This document shows, piece by piece, positions 45,470 through 54,023 of a stretch of DNA of 64,000 nt. The translations under genes and the position numbers were made by a program. The notes under the pieces were generated by a model. The model was not told where the DNA came from. It made no database searches and saw only the letters and a program-made list of their open reading frames with translations. Source of the DNA: Actinobacteria bacterium HGW-Actinobacteria-2 (GTDB lineage Bacteria; Actinomycetota; Actinomycetes; Propionibacteriales; Propionibacteriaceae); assembly GCA_002841335.1 (NCBI GenBank), contig PHEY01000008.1, forward strand, positions 35,650 to 99,649, in the 5' to 3' direction. Position 1 is the stretch's first letter. Each line of letters opens with the position of its first letter.

Positions 45470-45485
45470 ATACCCCCCGGGGTAT
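45470..45485. promoter_or_regulatory. CsoR/CstR-family operator
   Basis: ATACCCCCCGGGGTAT, a 16-bp perfect palindrome with G/C runs flanked by ATA/TAT, the form bound by CsoR-family copper or persulfide sensors. It overlaps the promoter of the CoADR-rhodanese gene. No CsoR-family gene is present in the window. Confidence 0.78.
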
Positions 45486-45569
45486 TGAGTCGGTCAAGTC
45501 AGGGCCGCCTCGGTGAACCGTGAACTGACTTCCTCACGTCCAGGGAGGGGCGAAGGAGAAGCGTCCGGG

Positions 45570-45618
45570 GTCTCGGTTGACCCGAGGAGGCCGCCACCTC
45601 CTCAAGGCCAACCGAGAC
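45570..45618 (-). terminator. Hairpin downstream of fadD
   Basis: GTCTCGGTTGACCCGAGGAGG pairs imperfectly with CCTCCTCAAGGCCAACCGAGAC around a 6-nt loop, ending 5 bp from the acyl-CoA synthetase stop. No T-run. Confidence 0.65.
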
Positions 45619-45622
45619 AGTC

Positions 45623-47401
45623 CTAGCGTCGGCTCTTGCCAACCCGGGCGTACATGTCGTCCACCAGCTGTGCGAAGCGCTTCTCTACTTCCTTGCGCCT
45701 GACCTTCAGTGTCGGCGTAAGCATTCCATTTTCTTGCGTGAACCCGTCGATCAGCAAGCGCAGATCGCGGATTTGTTCATGACTCGGCAGCTTCTCGGTC
45801 AGGGCGCCGATCCGTCGCTTGATCTCCTCGATCACCTGCGGGTTGTCCAGCAGCTCCTCGCGCTTGGCCCAGGAGATCTGCAACTGCTTGGCGATCTCGT
45901 CCAGATGAGGCAGGGAGGGCGCCACCAGCAGCGTCAGATACGGTCGGTTGTCGCCCAACAGAAGGGTGTACTCGAACAGCGGATCAGCGGCGATCATGCC
46001 CTCGATCGCCGAGGGTGCGATGTTCTTGCCGTTGCTGGTGACGATCAGATCCTTGATCCGGTCAGTGATCCGCACATATCCGCCCTCGACCACACCGACG
46101 TCGCCGGTGTGCAACCAGCCGTCGCGGATGGTGGCTGCGGTCTCCTCCGGCTTGTTCCAGTAGCCCAGCATCAGGTTGGGGCCGCGGTAGAGCAGCTCGC
46201 CGTCTTCGGCGACCCGCAGCTCGCCGCCGGGCATCACCTTGCCGACATTGCCCACTTCGTAGTCCAGCGGCGGCGGGAAGGTGACCAGGGGCGACGCCTC
46301 GGTCAGGCCGTAGCCGGTCAGGACGGTCATGCCACAGCTGTAGAAGAACTCCTCGACCTCGCGTCGCATCGGAGCCCCACCACAGGCGAGCACCTTCTTC
46401 GCTCCGCCGACGGCCTCGCGGACGGCGTGCAACACCAGTCGGTCAGCGATGTTGAGGCGAGCGGTCAGGCCGGCCGGCGGACGTTTGCCGGTTCGCAGCG
46501 CATCGGCGTACTCGGCGCCGACCTTGAGCGCCCAGCTCATGATCTTCTGCTTCAGCGCGCTGTCGGCGACCTTCTCCTTGGCGGTGTTGTAGACCTTCTC
46601 GTACAAGCGAGGAACGCTCACCAGCAGGTTGGGCTGAGCCAAGATCATCTGCTCGGCGACCTGCCGGGGGTCGGCAACGTAGGTGTTCAGGCAGCCATTG
46701 GCCAGCACCTCATAGGTCCAGGCACGCTCGAGTGCATGGCTCAGCGGCAGGAAACATAGCGAGACATCGCCCGGGGCCAGTCGGAAGTACTTGTTCAGTG
46801 CGGTGACCTGGTGGGTGAAGCCGCGGTGGCTCAGCATGACGCCCTTGGGCTCGCCGGTTGTGCCAGAGGTGTAGATGATCGTGGCCAGGGCGTCGGGGTC
46901 GACGACAGCCAGCCGTGCCTCCACCGCCGAGGTGTCGGCGGGCGCCGCGGCGAGCTCGTCGTCCAGGCTGGTGACACCTTCCACCGGGGTCAGGGCGATC
47001 ACGTCGTCCAACTCGGCCAGCTCCGGGCGCAGTTCGGTGAGCATCGCGGCCCGTCCGGCGCCGTCGACGAAGATCAGCTTCGATCCGGAGTCGCGGACGA
47101 TGTGGCGTACCTGCTCGGCGGTGCTGGTGGCATACAGGGGCACCGAGACCAAGCCAGCCTCGGCGCAGGCGAAATCGACCAGTGACCACTCCGGCCGGTT
47201 GGGCGCGAAGATCGCAACCCGATCACCGGGAGCCAGCCCACGGTCGATGAATCGCGCAGCCAACGCGCGCACCTTGGCGGCGAACTCCGCGTAGGTCTCG
47301 ACCTGCCAGGCGTCACCGTCATGGATCCGGACGGCAGGTTCGTCGGCGAACATGTTCACAGAGCGGGCGAGCAGCCCGGCCAGGTGGGCAGTGTCGATCA
47401 A
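45623..47401 (-). CDS. fadD: Long-chain acyl-CoA synthetase (AMP-forming)
   Basis: 592 residues from a TTG start with GGAGG five bases upstream. AMP-binding motif IIYTSGTTGEPKG, LTGYGLTEASPLVTF and the hinge region DRIKDLIVTSNGKNIAPSAIE are intact. The C-terminal lid lacks the usual short PxxxxGKxxR lysine ending and instead has the FadD15-like TEKLPSHEQIRDLRLL and LTPTLKVRRKEVEKRF. It activates fatty acids as acyl-CoA through acyl-adenylates. It stands alone, with a small palindrome upstream. Confidence 0.92.
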   Translation of the reverse strand: MIDTAHLAGLLARSVNMFADEPAVRIHDGDAWQVETYAEFAAKVRALAARFIDRGLAPGDRVAIFAPNRPEWSLVDFACAEAGLVSVPLYATSTAEQVRHIVRDSGSKLIFVDGAGRAAMLTELRPELAELDDVIALTPVEGVTSLDDELAAAPADTSAVEARLAVVDPDALATIIYTSGTTGEPKGVMLSHRGFTHQVTALNKYFRLAPGDVSLCFLPLSHALERAWTYEVLANGCLNTYVADPRQVAEQMILAQPNLLVSVPRLYEKVYNTAKEKVADSALKQKIMSWALKVGAEYADALRTGKRPPAGLTARLNIADRLVLHAVREAVGGAKKVLACGGAPMRREVEEFFYSCGMTVLTGYGLTEASPLVTFPPPLDYEVGNVGKVMPGGELRVAEDGELLYRGPNLMLGYWNKPEETAATIRDGWLHTGDVGVVEGGYVRITDRIKDLIVTSNGKNIAPSAIEGMIAADPLFEYTLLLGDNRPYLTLLVAPSLPHLDEIAKQLQISWAKREELLDNPQVIEEIKRRIGALTEKLPSHEQIRDLRLLIDGFTQENGMLTPTLKVRRKEVEKRFAQLVDDMYARVGKSRR

Positions 47402-47430
47402 AGTTCCTCCAGTGAGATGTCACTAAGTTA

Positions 47431-47441
47431 CTACTCCGTAG
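47431..47441. promoter_or_regulatory. Small palindrome upstream of fadD
   Basis: CTACTCCGTAG (4-bp arms, 3-bp centre) lies 30 bp upstream of the fadD start, with AGTGAGATGTCACT just beside it. A TetR-type operator is possible but no regulator is linked. Confidence 0.3.
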
Positions 47442-47529
47442 GTTCCTGCACGAGTCAGGAGAGATGCCAACCCCACACGCTTCATCCGAGCCCCGGCACG
47501 TCCGCGGACCTGTGGCGCCACAACCCAGT

Positions 47530-47698
47530 GACCGCCGAGTTAGGAGGGTTATGGAGCCAGGTCTCGAGCCCGGACGAACCGAGCGCCGACTTGTCGTTGT
47601 TATGAAGACCCCCTAGGGCCCGATAACCCCGGCAAGTCGGCGGTGACCGAGCGGGTGGACGCTTGGGCGTCTGATAACCCCGACAACTCGGCGTCGAG
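47530..47698. repeat. Dispersed repeat family 3 cluster
   Basis: Four units like those at 24804-24964: ACCGCCGAGTTAGGAGGGTT (about 47532), GCGCCGACTTGTCGTTGTTA (about 47581), GATAACCCCGGCAAGTCGGC (about 47621) and GATAACCCCGACAACTCGGC (about 47673), two in each orientation. They fill the 327-bp gap between fadD and the endonuclease IV gene. Confidence 0.7.
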
Positions 47699-47716
47699 CT
47701 GTCACAGCGCCCTGCT

Positions 47717-47722
47717 TAGACT
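47717..47722 (+). promoter_or_regulatory. -10 box of a probably leaderless promoter (nfo)
   Basis: TAGACT exactly 6 nt before ATG 47729; no ribosome site. Confidence 0.6.
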
Positions 47723-47728
47723 GACCCC

Positions 47729-48520
47729 ATGGTTTTCGGGGCACATGTCGACTCGGTCGATCCGGTGGCAGAGGCGCAGCAGCTGGGCCTGGGTGCTGCC
47801 CAGTTCTTCTTGGGCGATCCGCAAGGCTGGAAGGGACCCAAGGTCGGGTTCCCGGCCGGCGCCGAAGCGCTGCGCGAGTTCGCCGCTGAAGCCGGGGTGG
47901 CGCTGTATATCCACTCCCCCTATGTGTTGAATCTGGCCAGCACGAACAACCGGATCCGGATTCCCAGTCGCCAGCAGCTCCAGAAGCAGCTCACCATGGC
48001 CGCCGAGATCGGCGCGGCCGGGGTGGTCGTTCATGGCGGGCATGTGCTGGCCGCGGAGGATCCGCAGGTGGGCTTCGACAACTGGCGCAAGGCCATCGAC
48101 GGACTCAGCATCGACGTGCCGCTGCTCATCGAGAACACCGCCGGTGGCGCGAATGCGATGGCCCGCAGCCTGGAGCGGATCGATCGGTTGTGGGATGCGA
48201 TCTCCGGCTCGGCCAACGCCGACCGGGTGGGCTTCTGCCTGGACACCTGCCACGCCCACGCCGGCGGCAACGAGCTGTCAGGCCTGGTCGACAAGATCAA
48301 GGCGATCACCGGACGCATCGATCTGGTGCACGGCAACGACTCCCGCGACGCCTTCGACTCCGGCGCCGATCGGCATGCCAATCTCGGTGCCGGCCACTGC
48401 GACGCCGAGGGGCTGGCCGAGGTGTTCGCCACCGCAGGGGCGCCGATCATCCTGGAGACTCCCGGCGATGCCGAGGCCCGGCGGGTCGATCTGAAGTGGC
48501 TGGCCGACGCGGTCGGCTGA
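47729..48520 (+). CDS. nfo: Deoxyribonuclease IV (AP endonuclease Nfo)
   Basis: 263 residues, the usual bacterial length. Zinc-ligand motifs of the TIM-barrel enzyme are visible: GAHVDS, IHSPYVLNLAS, VVHGGHVL, LIENTAGG, FCLDTCHAHAGG and LVHGNDSRDAFDSGADRHANLG. It cleaves 5' to abasic sites in base-excision repair and complements the Nei2 glycosylase in region 1. Confidence 0.94.
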   Translation: MVFGAHVDSVDPVAEAQQLGLGAAQFFLGDPQGWKGPKVGFPAGAEALREFAAEAGVALYIHSPYVLNLASTNNRIRIPSRQQLQKQLTMAAEIGAAGVVVHGGHVLAAEDPQVGFDNWRKAIDGLSIDVPLLIENTAGGANAMARSLERIDRLWDAISGSANADRVGFCLDTCHAHAGGNELSGLVDKIKAITGRIDLVHGNDSRDAFDSGADRHANLGAGHCDAEGLAEVFATAGAPIILETPGDAEARRVDLKWLADAVG

Positions 48521-48538
48521 ACCGCTCTCCGCTGGGAC

Positions 48539-48714
48539 GCCGGGGACGGTTCCTCCTGTCCCACCCCGATCCTGCCTACGACTGCACAGTCCTGTGGGAC
48601 GCCGGGGACGGTTCCTCCTGTCCCACCGATCCTGCCTACGACTGCACAGTCCTGTGGGTCGCCGGGGACGGTTCCTCCTGTCCCACCGATCCTGCCTACG
48701 ACTGCGCAGTCCTG
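48539..48714. repeat. Tandem array of three 60-62-bp units (repeat family 2)
   Basis: GCCGGGGACGGTTCCTCCTG begins units at 48539, 48601 and 48661, each continuing through CCTGCCTACGACTGCACAGT. The last two are 60 bp and nearly identical; the first has 2 extra bases. The core GGGGACGGTTCCT...TGTCCCAC recurs singly at 35817 and, inverted, at 50297. Confidence 0.85.
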
Positions 48715-48730
48715 CCCCCTCGGCACTAAA

Positions 48731-48768
48731 GCTATTGCTAATAGCCTACGACCTAGCTACGTTAGCTA
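48731..48768. promoter_or_regulatory. Two inverted repeats before the hydrolase-TetR operon
   Basis: GCTATTGCTAATAGC (48731-48745) and TAGCTACGTTAGCTA (48754-48768) both have 6-3-6 dyad form and end 1 bp before the start ATG at 48770. Likely TetR operator sites for autoregulation. Confidence 0.65.
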
Positions 48769-48769
48769 C

Positions 48770-49621
48770 ATGAACGCATCCGACCTCGGCCGTCCGGCCA
48801 CCCGATTTCTCCCCCGCGACGAGGGACGCATCGCCTACGACGTCGACGGCACTGGACCGCTGGTCGTGCTGGTCCCTGGTATGGCCGACCTCCGCTCGTC
48901 CTTCCGCCTCCTCGCCCCCGCGTTGATCGCGGCCGGCTTCCGCGTGGCCACCACCGACCTGCGGGGGCACGGTGACAGCGACACCACCTTCACCAGCTAC
49001 GGCGATGCTGCCACCGCCGATGACATCAGCGCTCTCATCACCGAGCTGGGTGGCCCCGCAGCGGTGGTGGGCAACTCCTTGGCGGCCGGGGCGGCCGTGA
49101 TCGCCGCCGCCGATCATCCGGAGTTGATCTCCGACCTCGTACTGATCGGACCGTTCGTCCGCAACCCACGCTCCGCACCGGGCATGCGGACGCTGATGCG
49201 CCTGCTGGTGTTGCCGCCATGGGGGGCGGCGGTGTGGAAGAGCTACCTTCCGTCGCTCTACGCTGGCACCAAGCCGGCCGACTTCGACCACTACCGCGAT
49301 CAGTTGGTCACCAAGCTGCGTCAGCCCGGCTACGGCAAGGCCTTCGCGCAGACGGTGGCTCAGACCGACCATGCGGTGGCCGAGGCTCGCCTCGGCGAGG
49401 TCACGGCGCGGACACTCGTGGTGATGGGCGAGCAGGATCCCGACTTCGCCGACCCGACAGCCGAAGCGCGCTGGATCGGCGAAGCGGTGAACGGTCGGGT
49501 CGTGATGGTGGACGAAGCCGGGCACTACCCGCAGTCTCAGCAACCCGAACTGACCGCTACTGTCGTGCTCGAGTTTCTGAAGGAGGCGCACGTCGATGCC
49601 GAGAGCCGGACTGACCACTGA
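48770..49621 (+). CDS. Alpha/beta-hydrolase
   Basis: 283 residues. The fold markers are VLVPGMADLRSSFR (oxyanion region), TTDLRGHGDSD, the nucleophile elbow GNSLAAG with Ser, a late Asp in EQDPDFADP, and the catalytic His in DEAGHYPQS. The cap helices between are short. Its last 26 bases overlap the downstream TetR gene, and operator dyads lie just before its start, so it is probably the regulated target. Substrate unknown. Confidence 0.85.
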   Translation: MNASDLGRPATRFLPRDEGRIAYDVDGTGPLVVLVPGMADLRSSFRLLAPALIAAGFRVATTDLRGHGDSDTTFTSYGDAATADDISALITELGGPAAVVGNSLAAGAAVIAAADHPELISDLVLIGPFVRNPRSAPGMRTLMRLLVLPPWGAAVWKSYLPSLYAGTKPADFDHYRDQLVTKLRQPGYGKAFAQTVAQTDHAVAEARLGEVTARTLVVMGEQDPDFADPTAEARWIGEAVNGRVVMVDEAGHYPQSQQPELTATVVLEFLKEAHVDAESRTDH

Positions 49622-50162
49622 GGTGGTGATCGAGCGGGCGGCGCAGCTCCTGGAGCAGACACCCGACGGCGAGCTCACCCTGGCCATGGTGGCCGACAGC
49701 CTCGGCGTCCGCACGCCCTCGCTCTATAAACATGTGGACGGGCTGGCGGGTCTGCGCCGCGGGATCATGGTGCGCGCCAAGCGGCTCCTGGCCGCCGAAC
49801 TCACTCAGGCCACCATCGGACGGGCGCGCGCCGATGCCGTCCGGGGGTTGGCGAGGGCCTACCGATCATGGGCGCTGGCCTTCCCGATGCAGTATCCGCT
49901 GACGATCCTGGCCGCCGACTCCGGCGACGAGGCCGATGTGGCGGTCAGCGAGGCTGCGGTGGGCGTCCTCTATACCGTGTTGGCCGGCTACGGGCTCAGC
50001 GATGATGACGCCGTCGATGCGGCCCGCTTCCTGCGGGCCTCGGTTCACGGCTTCGTCAGCCTGGAGACCGGCGGCGCCTTTCGGCTGCCGATCGACCTGG
50101 AGCGCAGCTTCGAGCGCACCGTCGATGCCGTCGTAACCGCACTGGAGACCTGGCAGCGCTGA
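49596..50162 (+). CDS. TetR-family regulator
   Basis: 188 residues. The N-terminal HTH reads EVVIERAAQLL, ELTLAMVADSLGVRTPSLYKHVDG (about 9-52), followed by a WHG-type C-terminal ligand domain. It overlaps the hydrolase gene in another frame and is co-transcribed with it; two dyads before that operon are plausible binding sites. The inducer may be the hydrolase substrate. Confidence 0.85.
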   Translation: MPRAGLTTEVVIERAAQLLEQTPDGELTLAMVADSLGVRTPSLYKHVDGLAGLRRGIMVRAKRLLAAELTQATIGRARADAVRGLARAYRSWALAFPMQYPLTILAADSGDEADVAVSEAAVGVLYTVLAGYGLSDDDAVDAARFLRASVHGFVSLETGGAFRLPIDLERSFERTVDAVVTALETWQR

Positions 50163-50189
50163 ACTGCCCGGGCCTGCCAGCGCGCCGCT

Positions 50190-50333
50190 GGTTGAGCCCG
50201 GCTCGGCCTGAGCCTGTCGAAGGGTCGAGGCCAAGGCGCCACTTCCACGAGCGGCTTCGACACGCGGCTGCGCCGCTGCTCAACCAACTCTCGCGTGTGG
50301 GACACCAGGAACCGTCCCCGGTGCGCCGGTGAG
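50190..50333. repeat. Mixed copies of repeat families 1 and 2
   Basis: GCTGGTTGAGC at 50190, then TTCGACACGCGG...GCTGCTCAACCA near 50245-50288 (family 1, inverted pair), followed directly by GTGGGACACCAGGAACCGTC at 50297 (family 2, inverted). Confidence 0.7.
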
Positions 50334-50389
50334 AAGTTGGGCTGGACGACCCCTGCTGTGGGCGTGGGTGCATGCGCTACATTTCCCCC

Positions 50390-50496
50390 GGGCTCATCAT
50401 CAGCCCTTGCTTCCTTCGTGGTGAGCGGGTGCGGCACACGCATCGCGACACCGAAGGACGCGCGCAGGTTTCAGCGGGGCTCACCATCAGCCCCGC
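50390..50496 (+). other. Two similar hairpins in the pta upstream region
   Basis: GGGCTCATCATCAGCCC (50390-50406) and GCGGGGCTCACCATCAGCCC plus CGC (50474-50496) have the same loop family CATCATC/CACCATC and lie 87 bp apart, 250-360 bp before pta. They might form a duplicated leader element. The rest of the gap (50334-50747) holds nothing else recognised. Confidence 0.4.
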
Positions 50497-50747
50497 CAAG
50501 GCACCATCCGGGCACTACCAGCGTCCCGGACACGGTCTCGACCAGGCTCAGCCCGCGCGCCCTCAGCCTCCAAGCCGGGCTTAGAATGTCAGTAACAACG
50601 CACAACAAGCCATAATGCCCATGCGCGACCTCTGAAAGGCCCGGGCCGATGTCCACCAATCCCGTTACGGCACCCAACGGCGAGTCACAGGGAAATAGCA
50701 CTGACGAAGCTATCGCCACGCCACGCCCTGATCGCTACCCTTCCCCA

Positions 50748-52829
50748 ATGAGTACGAGCATCTACGTCGCGTCCCCCGAGGGACTCGCTGGAAAGTCGAT
50801 GGTCGCCCTCGGCATGATCGAGGCGCTCACCCGCACGGTGAGCTCGGTCGGAGTCTTCCGGCCGGTCGTTCGCGCCGGCGCACCCGATGAGATTCTGCGC
50901 ACGCTACTCGCCGAACCTGGCGTCAATCAGACCTACGCCCAGGCCGTGGGCGTCACCTACGACGACATCCGTGCCGACGCCGACGCTGCGCTGTCGACCC
51001 TGGTGGAGAAATACGCCAAGATCCGCGAAGCCCACGAAGCCGTGGTGATTCTGGGGTCGGACTACACCGACGTCGCCTCTCCGACTGAGCTGACCTTCAA
51101 TGCCCGAGTGGCAGCCAACCTGGACGCGCCCGTCCTGCTGGTCGTCTCCGGCACCGGACGCGACGCAGCCGCGATTCGTTCGGCGGTTGACGGGGCGATC
51201 ACTGAGTTCAAAGCCAACCACGCCAAGGTGCTGGCGGTGGTGGCCAACCGGGTCGAGCCGATCATCGTGGACGCGGTCGAAGCCGAACTGGCCAAGCTCG
51301 ACGGCATGGTCACCGGCGCACTGCCGACCGATCCGCTGCTGGTCGCGCCGACGGTGGGAGCGCAGTTCGCGGCCGTGGGCGCCACCTTGATGCAGGGCAA
51401 CGACGAGTTGCTCAAGCATGAGGCCGTCGAGGTGCTGGTGGCCGGCATGACCCTGCCGAACGTGCTGCAGCGCCTGACGCCAGAGTCGACGGTGATCATG
51501 CCAAGCGACCGCACCGACCTGCTGCCGGGTCTGCTGCTGGCGCACGCGTCCGGGACGTTCCCGAAGCTCGCCGCGCTGCTTTTGGTGGGCGGGTACGAGA
51601 TTCCCGAGAGCATCCGCCAGCTGATCGCCGGCATCCATTCCGATCTGCCGATCGGCATGACCGACCTGGGCACGTTCACCTCCGCGGAGCGGCTGTTCCG
51701 CTTGGAGGCGCCGATGACGTCCAGCCCGCGCAAGGTGGAGGTGGCCCGACGGCTGTTCGCCGAGCGGCTCGACACCGACAGGCTGCTGGCGGCGCTGCAC
51801 GTCCATCGCTCCGAAGTGATCACGCCGCTGATGTTCGAGCATCGCCTGCAGGAGACGGCGCGTTCGGATCGGCAGACGATCGTGCTGCCTGAGGCGACCG
51901 ACGATCGCATCCTGACCTCGGCCGACATCATCCTGCGCCGCGGCGCGGCCAACGTGATCCTGTTGGGCGATGCGGTCGACATCCGGGCGCGGGCGAACCA
52001 CTTGGGCTTGGCGCTACAGGACGTCCAGATCATCGATCCGACCAAGCCGGAACTGCTCAACCACTTCGCCGAGGTGTACGCCCGACTGCGCGCCCACAAG
52101 GGTGTTTCGCTGACCGACGCCAAGGAGAAGCTGGCCGACCTGAGCTACTTCGGCACGATGATGGTCTACCTGGGCATGGCCGACGGCATGGTGTCGGGTG
52201 CGATCAACACCACCGCGAACACGATCCGGCCATCGCTGGAGTTCGTGAAGACCAAGCCGGGGGTGAAGGTCGTCTCCAGCTCGTTCCTGATGTGCATGCC
52301 TGATCAGGTCGTGCTCTACGGCGACTGCGCGGTGAACCCCGATCCGACCGCCGAGGAACTGGCCGACATCGCGATCAGCACCGCCGAGACCGCGGTGGCC
52401 TTCGGCATCGAGCCGCGGGTGGCGATGCTGAGCTACTCCACCGGCTCGTCCGGCACCGGTGCGGACGTCGACAAGGTGCGCGAAGCCACCGAGATCGTCC
52501 GCAGCCGTCGTCCCGATCTGGCGCTGGAGGGCCCGATCCAGTTCGACGCGGCCGTGGACCCGACCGTGGCCAAGACCAAGCTGCCCGAATCTGCGGTGGC
52601 CGGGAAGGCGACCGTGTTCATCTTCCCCGACCTGAACACCGGAAATAACACCTACAAGGCGGTGCAGCGTTCGGCCGGCGCCGTCGCGATCGGCCCTGTG
52701 CTGCAGGGTCTGAACAAGCCTGTCAACGACCTCTCCCGGGGGGCGTTGATCGATGACATCGTCAACACGGTGGCCATCACTGCCATTCAGGCGCAATCCG
52801 AGAAGAACGAGAAAAGAGGTGAAGCATGA
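50748..52829 (+). CDS. pta: Phosphate acetyltransferase
   Basis: 693 residues from ATG 50748, where MSTSIYVASPEGLAGKS matches the P-loop-like N-terminal domain of long Pta; an in-frame ATG at 50649 would add 33 residues of low-complexity sequence. The DRTGG middle domain spans about 190-330 and the catalytic PTA/PTB domain about 360-690 (MVYLGMADGMVSGAINTTAN, MLSYSTGSSGTGAD). It converts acetyl-CoA and phosphate to acetyl phosphate. Its stop overlaps the ackA start (ATGA). Confidence 0.95.
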   Translation: MSTSIYVASPEGLAGKSMVALGMIEALTRTVSSVGVFRPVVRAGAPDEILRTLLAEPGVNQTYAQAVGVTYDDIRADADAALSTLVEKYAKIREAHEAVVILGSDYTDVASPTELTFNARVAANLDAPVLLVVSGTGRDAAAIRSAVDGAITEFKANHAKVLAVVANRVEPIIVDAVEAELAKLDGMVTGALPTDPLLVAPTVGAQFAAVGATLMQGNDELLKHEAVEVLVAGMTLPNVLQRLTPESTVIMPSDRTDLLPGLLLAHASGTFPKLAALLLVGGYEIPESIRQLIAGIHSDLPIGMTDLGTFTSAERLFRLEAPMTSSPRKVEVARRLFAERLDTDRLLAALHVHRSEVITPLMFEHRLQETARSDRQTIVLPEATDDRILTSADIILRRGAANVILLGDAVDIRARANHLGLALQDVQIIDPTKPELLNHFAEVYARLRAHKGVSLTDAKEKLADLSYFGTMMVYLGMADGMVSGAINTTANTIRPSLEFVKTKPGVKVVSSSFLMCMPDQVVLYGDCAVNPDPTAEELADIAISTAETAVAFGIEPRVAMLSYSTGSSGTGADVDKVREATEIVRSRRPDLALEGPIQFDAAVDPTVAKTKLPESAVAGKATVFIFPDLNTGNNTYKAVQRSAGAVAIGPVLQGLNKPVNDLSRGALIDDIVNTVAITAIQAQSEKNEKRGEA

Positions 52830-54013
52830 CGACTCCGATCCTGCTGCTGAACTGTGGCTCAAGCTCAATCAAGTACCAGGTGATCGACGCCGACTCTGAA
52901 GAAGTTGTCGCGAGCGGTCTGATCCAGCGCATCGGCGACGGCGAATCGACGATTTCGCACACCTACGGCGGGCAGACCCTGCAGGACGAGCACGGCTTCG
53001 CTGATCACTCGGCTGCGCTGGCGTTCCTGGTGAAGCTGTTCGACGAGGTCGGCCCGAAGCTGAGCGACATCGTCGCGGTGGGTCACCGGACGGTTCACGG
53101 TGGTCGCGGGTTCCGTTCGACCACGGTGATCGACGACGTGATGCTCGACAAGCTGCGTGAGTTGAGCCCGCTGGCCCCGCTGCACAACCCGCCGGGCATC
53201 GCCGGGATCGAGGCCGCGCAGAAGGCGCTGCCGGACGTCCCGCACGTGGCGATCTTCGACACCGCGTTCTTCAGCTCGATGCCGGCCGAGGCTTACACCT
53301 ACGCGATCCCCCGGGAACTGCGCGAGGTGCACGGCATGCGCAAGTACGCCTTCCACGGCACGTCCCATAACTATGTGTCGCACAAGGTGGCCGAGGTACT
53401 CGGACGCGACTACGACTCGTTCAATCAGATCGTCTGCCACCTCGGCAATGGGGCGTCGATCTCGGCCATCCGCAAGGGTGTGGCCGTGGACGCGTCCATG
53501 GGGCTGACGCCGCTGGCCGGCCTGGTGATGGGTACTCGTTCGGGCGATGTGGACCCGGGTCTGCACCTGTTCATGTCGAACCGGTTGGGGCTGAGCCTGG
53601 CCGAGATCGACTCACTGCTGAACAAGAAGTCGGGCATCTTCGGGATGTCGGGCGTGACCGACTTCCGCGATCTGTTCGAGCTGATCGATGAGGGTGACGA
53701 GGACGCCAAGCTGGCCTTCGACGTCTACATCTACCGACTGGTGAGCTACATCGGTTCGTACGTGGCGATCCTGGGTGGCGTGGACGCACTGACCTTCACC
53801 GCCGGCGTGGGCGAGAACGCCGCGCAGGTGCGCGCCGCGGTGCTGGAACGGCTGGAGCCGCTCGGCTTCTGGCTCAACGCCGAGGCCAACACCGTCCGCT
53901 CGAAGGACCCGCGGGTGATTTCGCGCCACGGCTCCCCGGTGACCGTGCTGGTCGTCCCGACCAACGAGGAGTTGGCGATGGCCCGCGAGACCAAGGCCGC
54001 CATCTCGAAGTAG
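52826..54013 (+). CDS. ackA: Acetate kinase
   Basis: 395 residues. Motifs: NCGSSSIKYQV at the N-terminus, HRTVHGG, the catalytic-region HLGNGASISAI, and FTAGVGENAAQVR. Makes ATP and acetate from acetyl phosphate, or runs backwards for acetate uptake. ATGA overlap with pta; GAGGTG ribosome site lies inside the end of pta. Confidence 0.96.
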   Translation: MTTPILLLNCGSSSIKYQVIDADSEEVVASGLIQRIGDGESTISHTYGGQTLQDEHGFADHSAALAFLVKLFDEVGPKLSDIVAVGHRTVHGGRGFRSTTVIDDVMLDKLRELSPLAPLHNPPGIAGIEAAQKALPDVPHVAIFDTAFFSSMPAEAYTYAIPRELREVHGMRKYAFHGTSHNYVSHKVAEVLGRDYDSFNQIVCHLGNGASISAIRKGVAVDASMGLTPLAGLVMGTRSGDVDPGLHLFMSNRLGLSLAEIDSLLNKKSGIFGMSGVTDFRDLFELIDEGDEDAKLAFDVYIYRLVSYIGSYVAILGGVDALTFTAGVGENAAQVRAAVLERLEPLGFWLNAEANTVRSKDPRVISRHGSPVTVLVVPTNEELAMARETKAAISK

Positions 54014-54023
54014 ACCCTTCCTT

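Noticed and set aside
43894..45516. 540-codon plus-strand open frame opposite the CoADR-rhodanese gene
   Set aside because: Shadow frame with low-complexity Gly/Asp/His composition; the minus strand carries all active residues.
48539..48714. CRISPR array
   Set aside because: The 60-bp units are continuous with no unique spacers and no cas genes are near.
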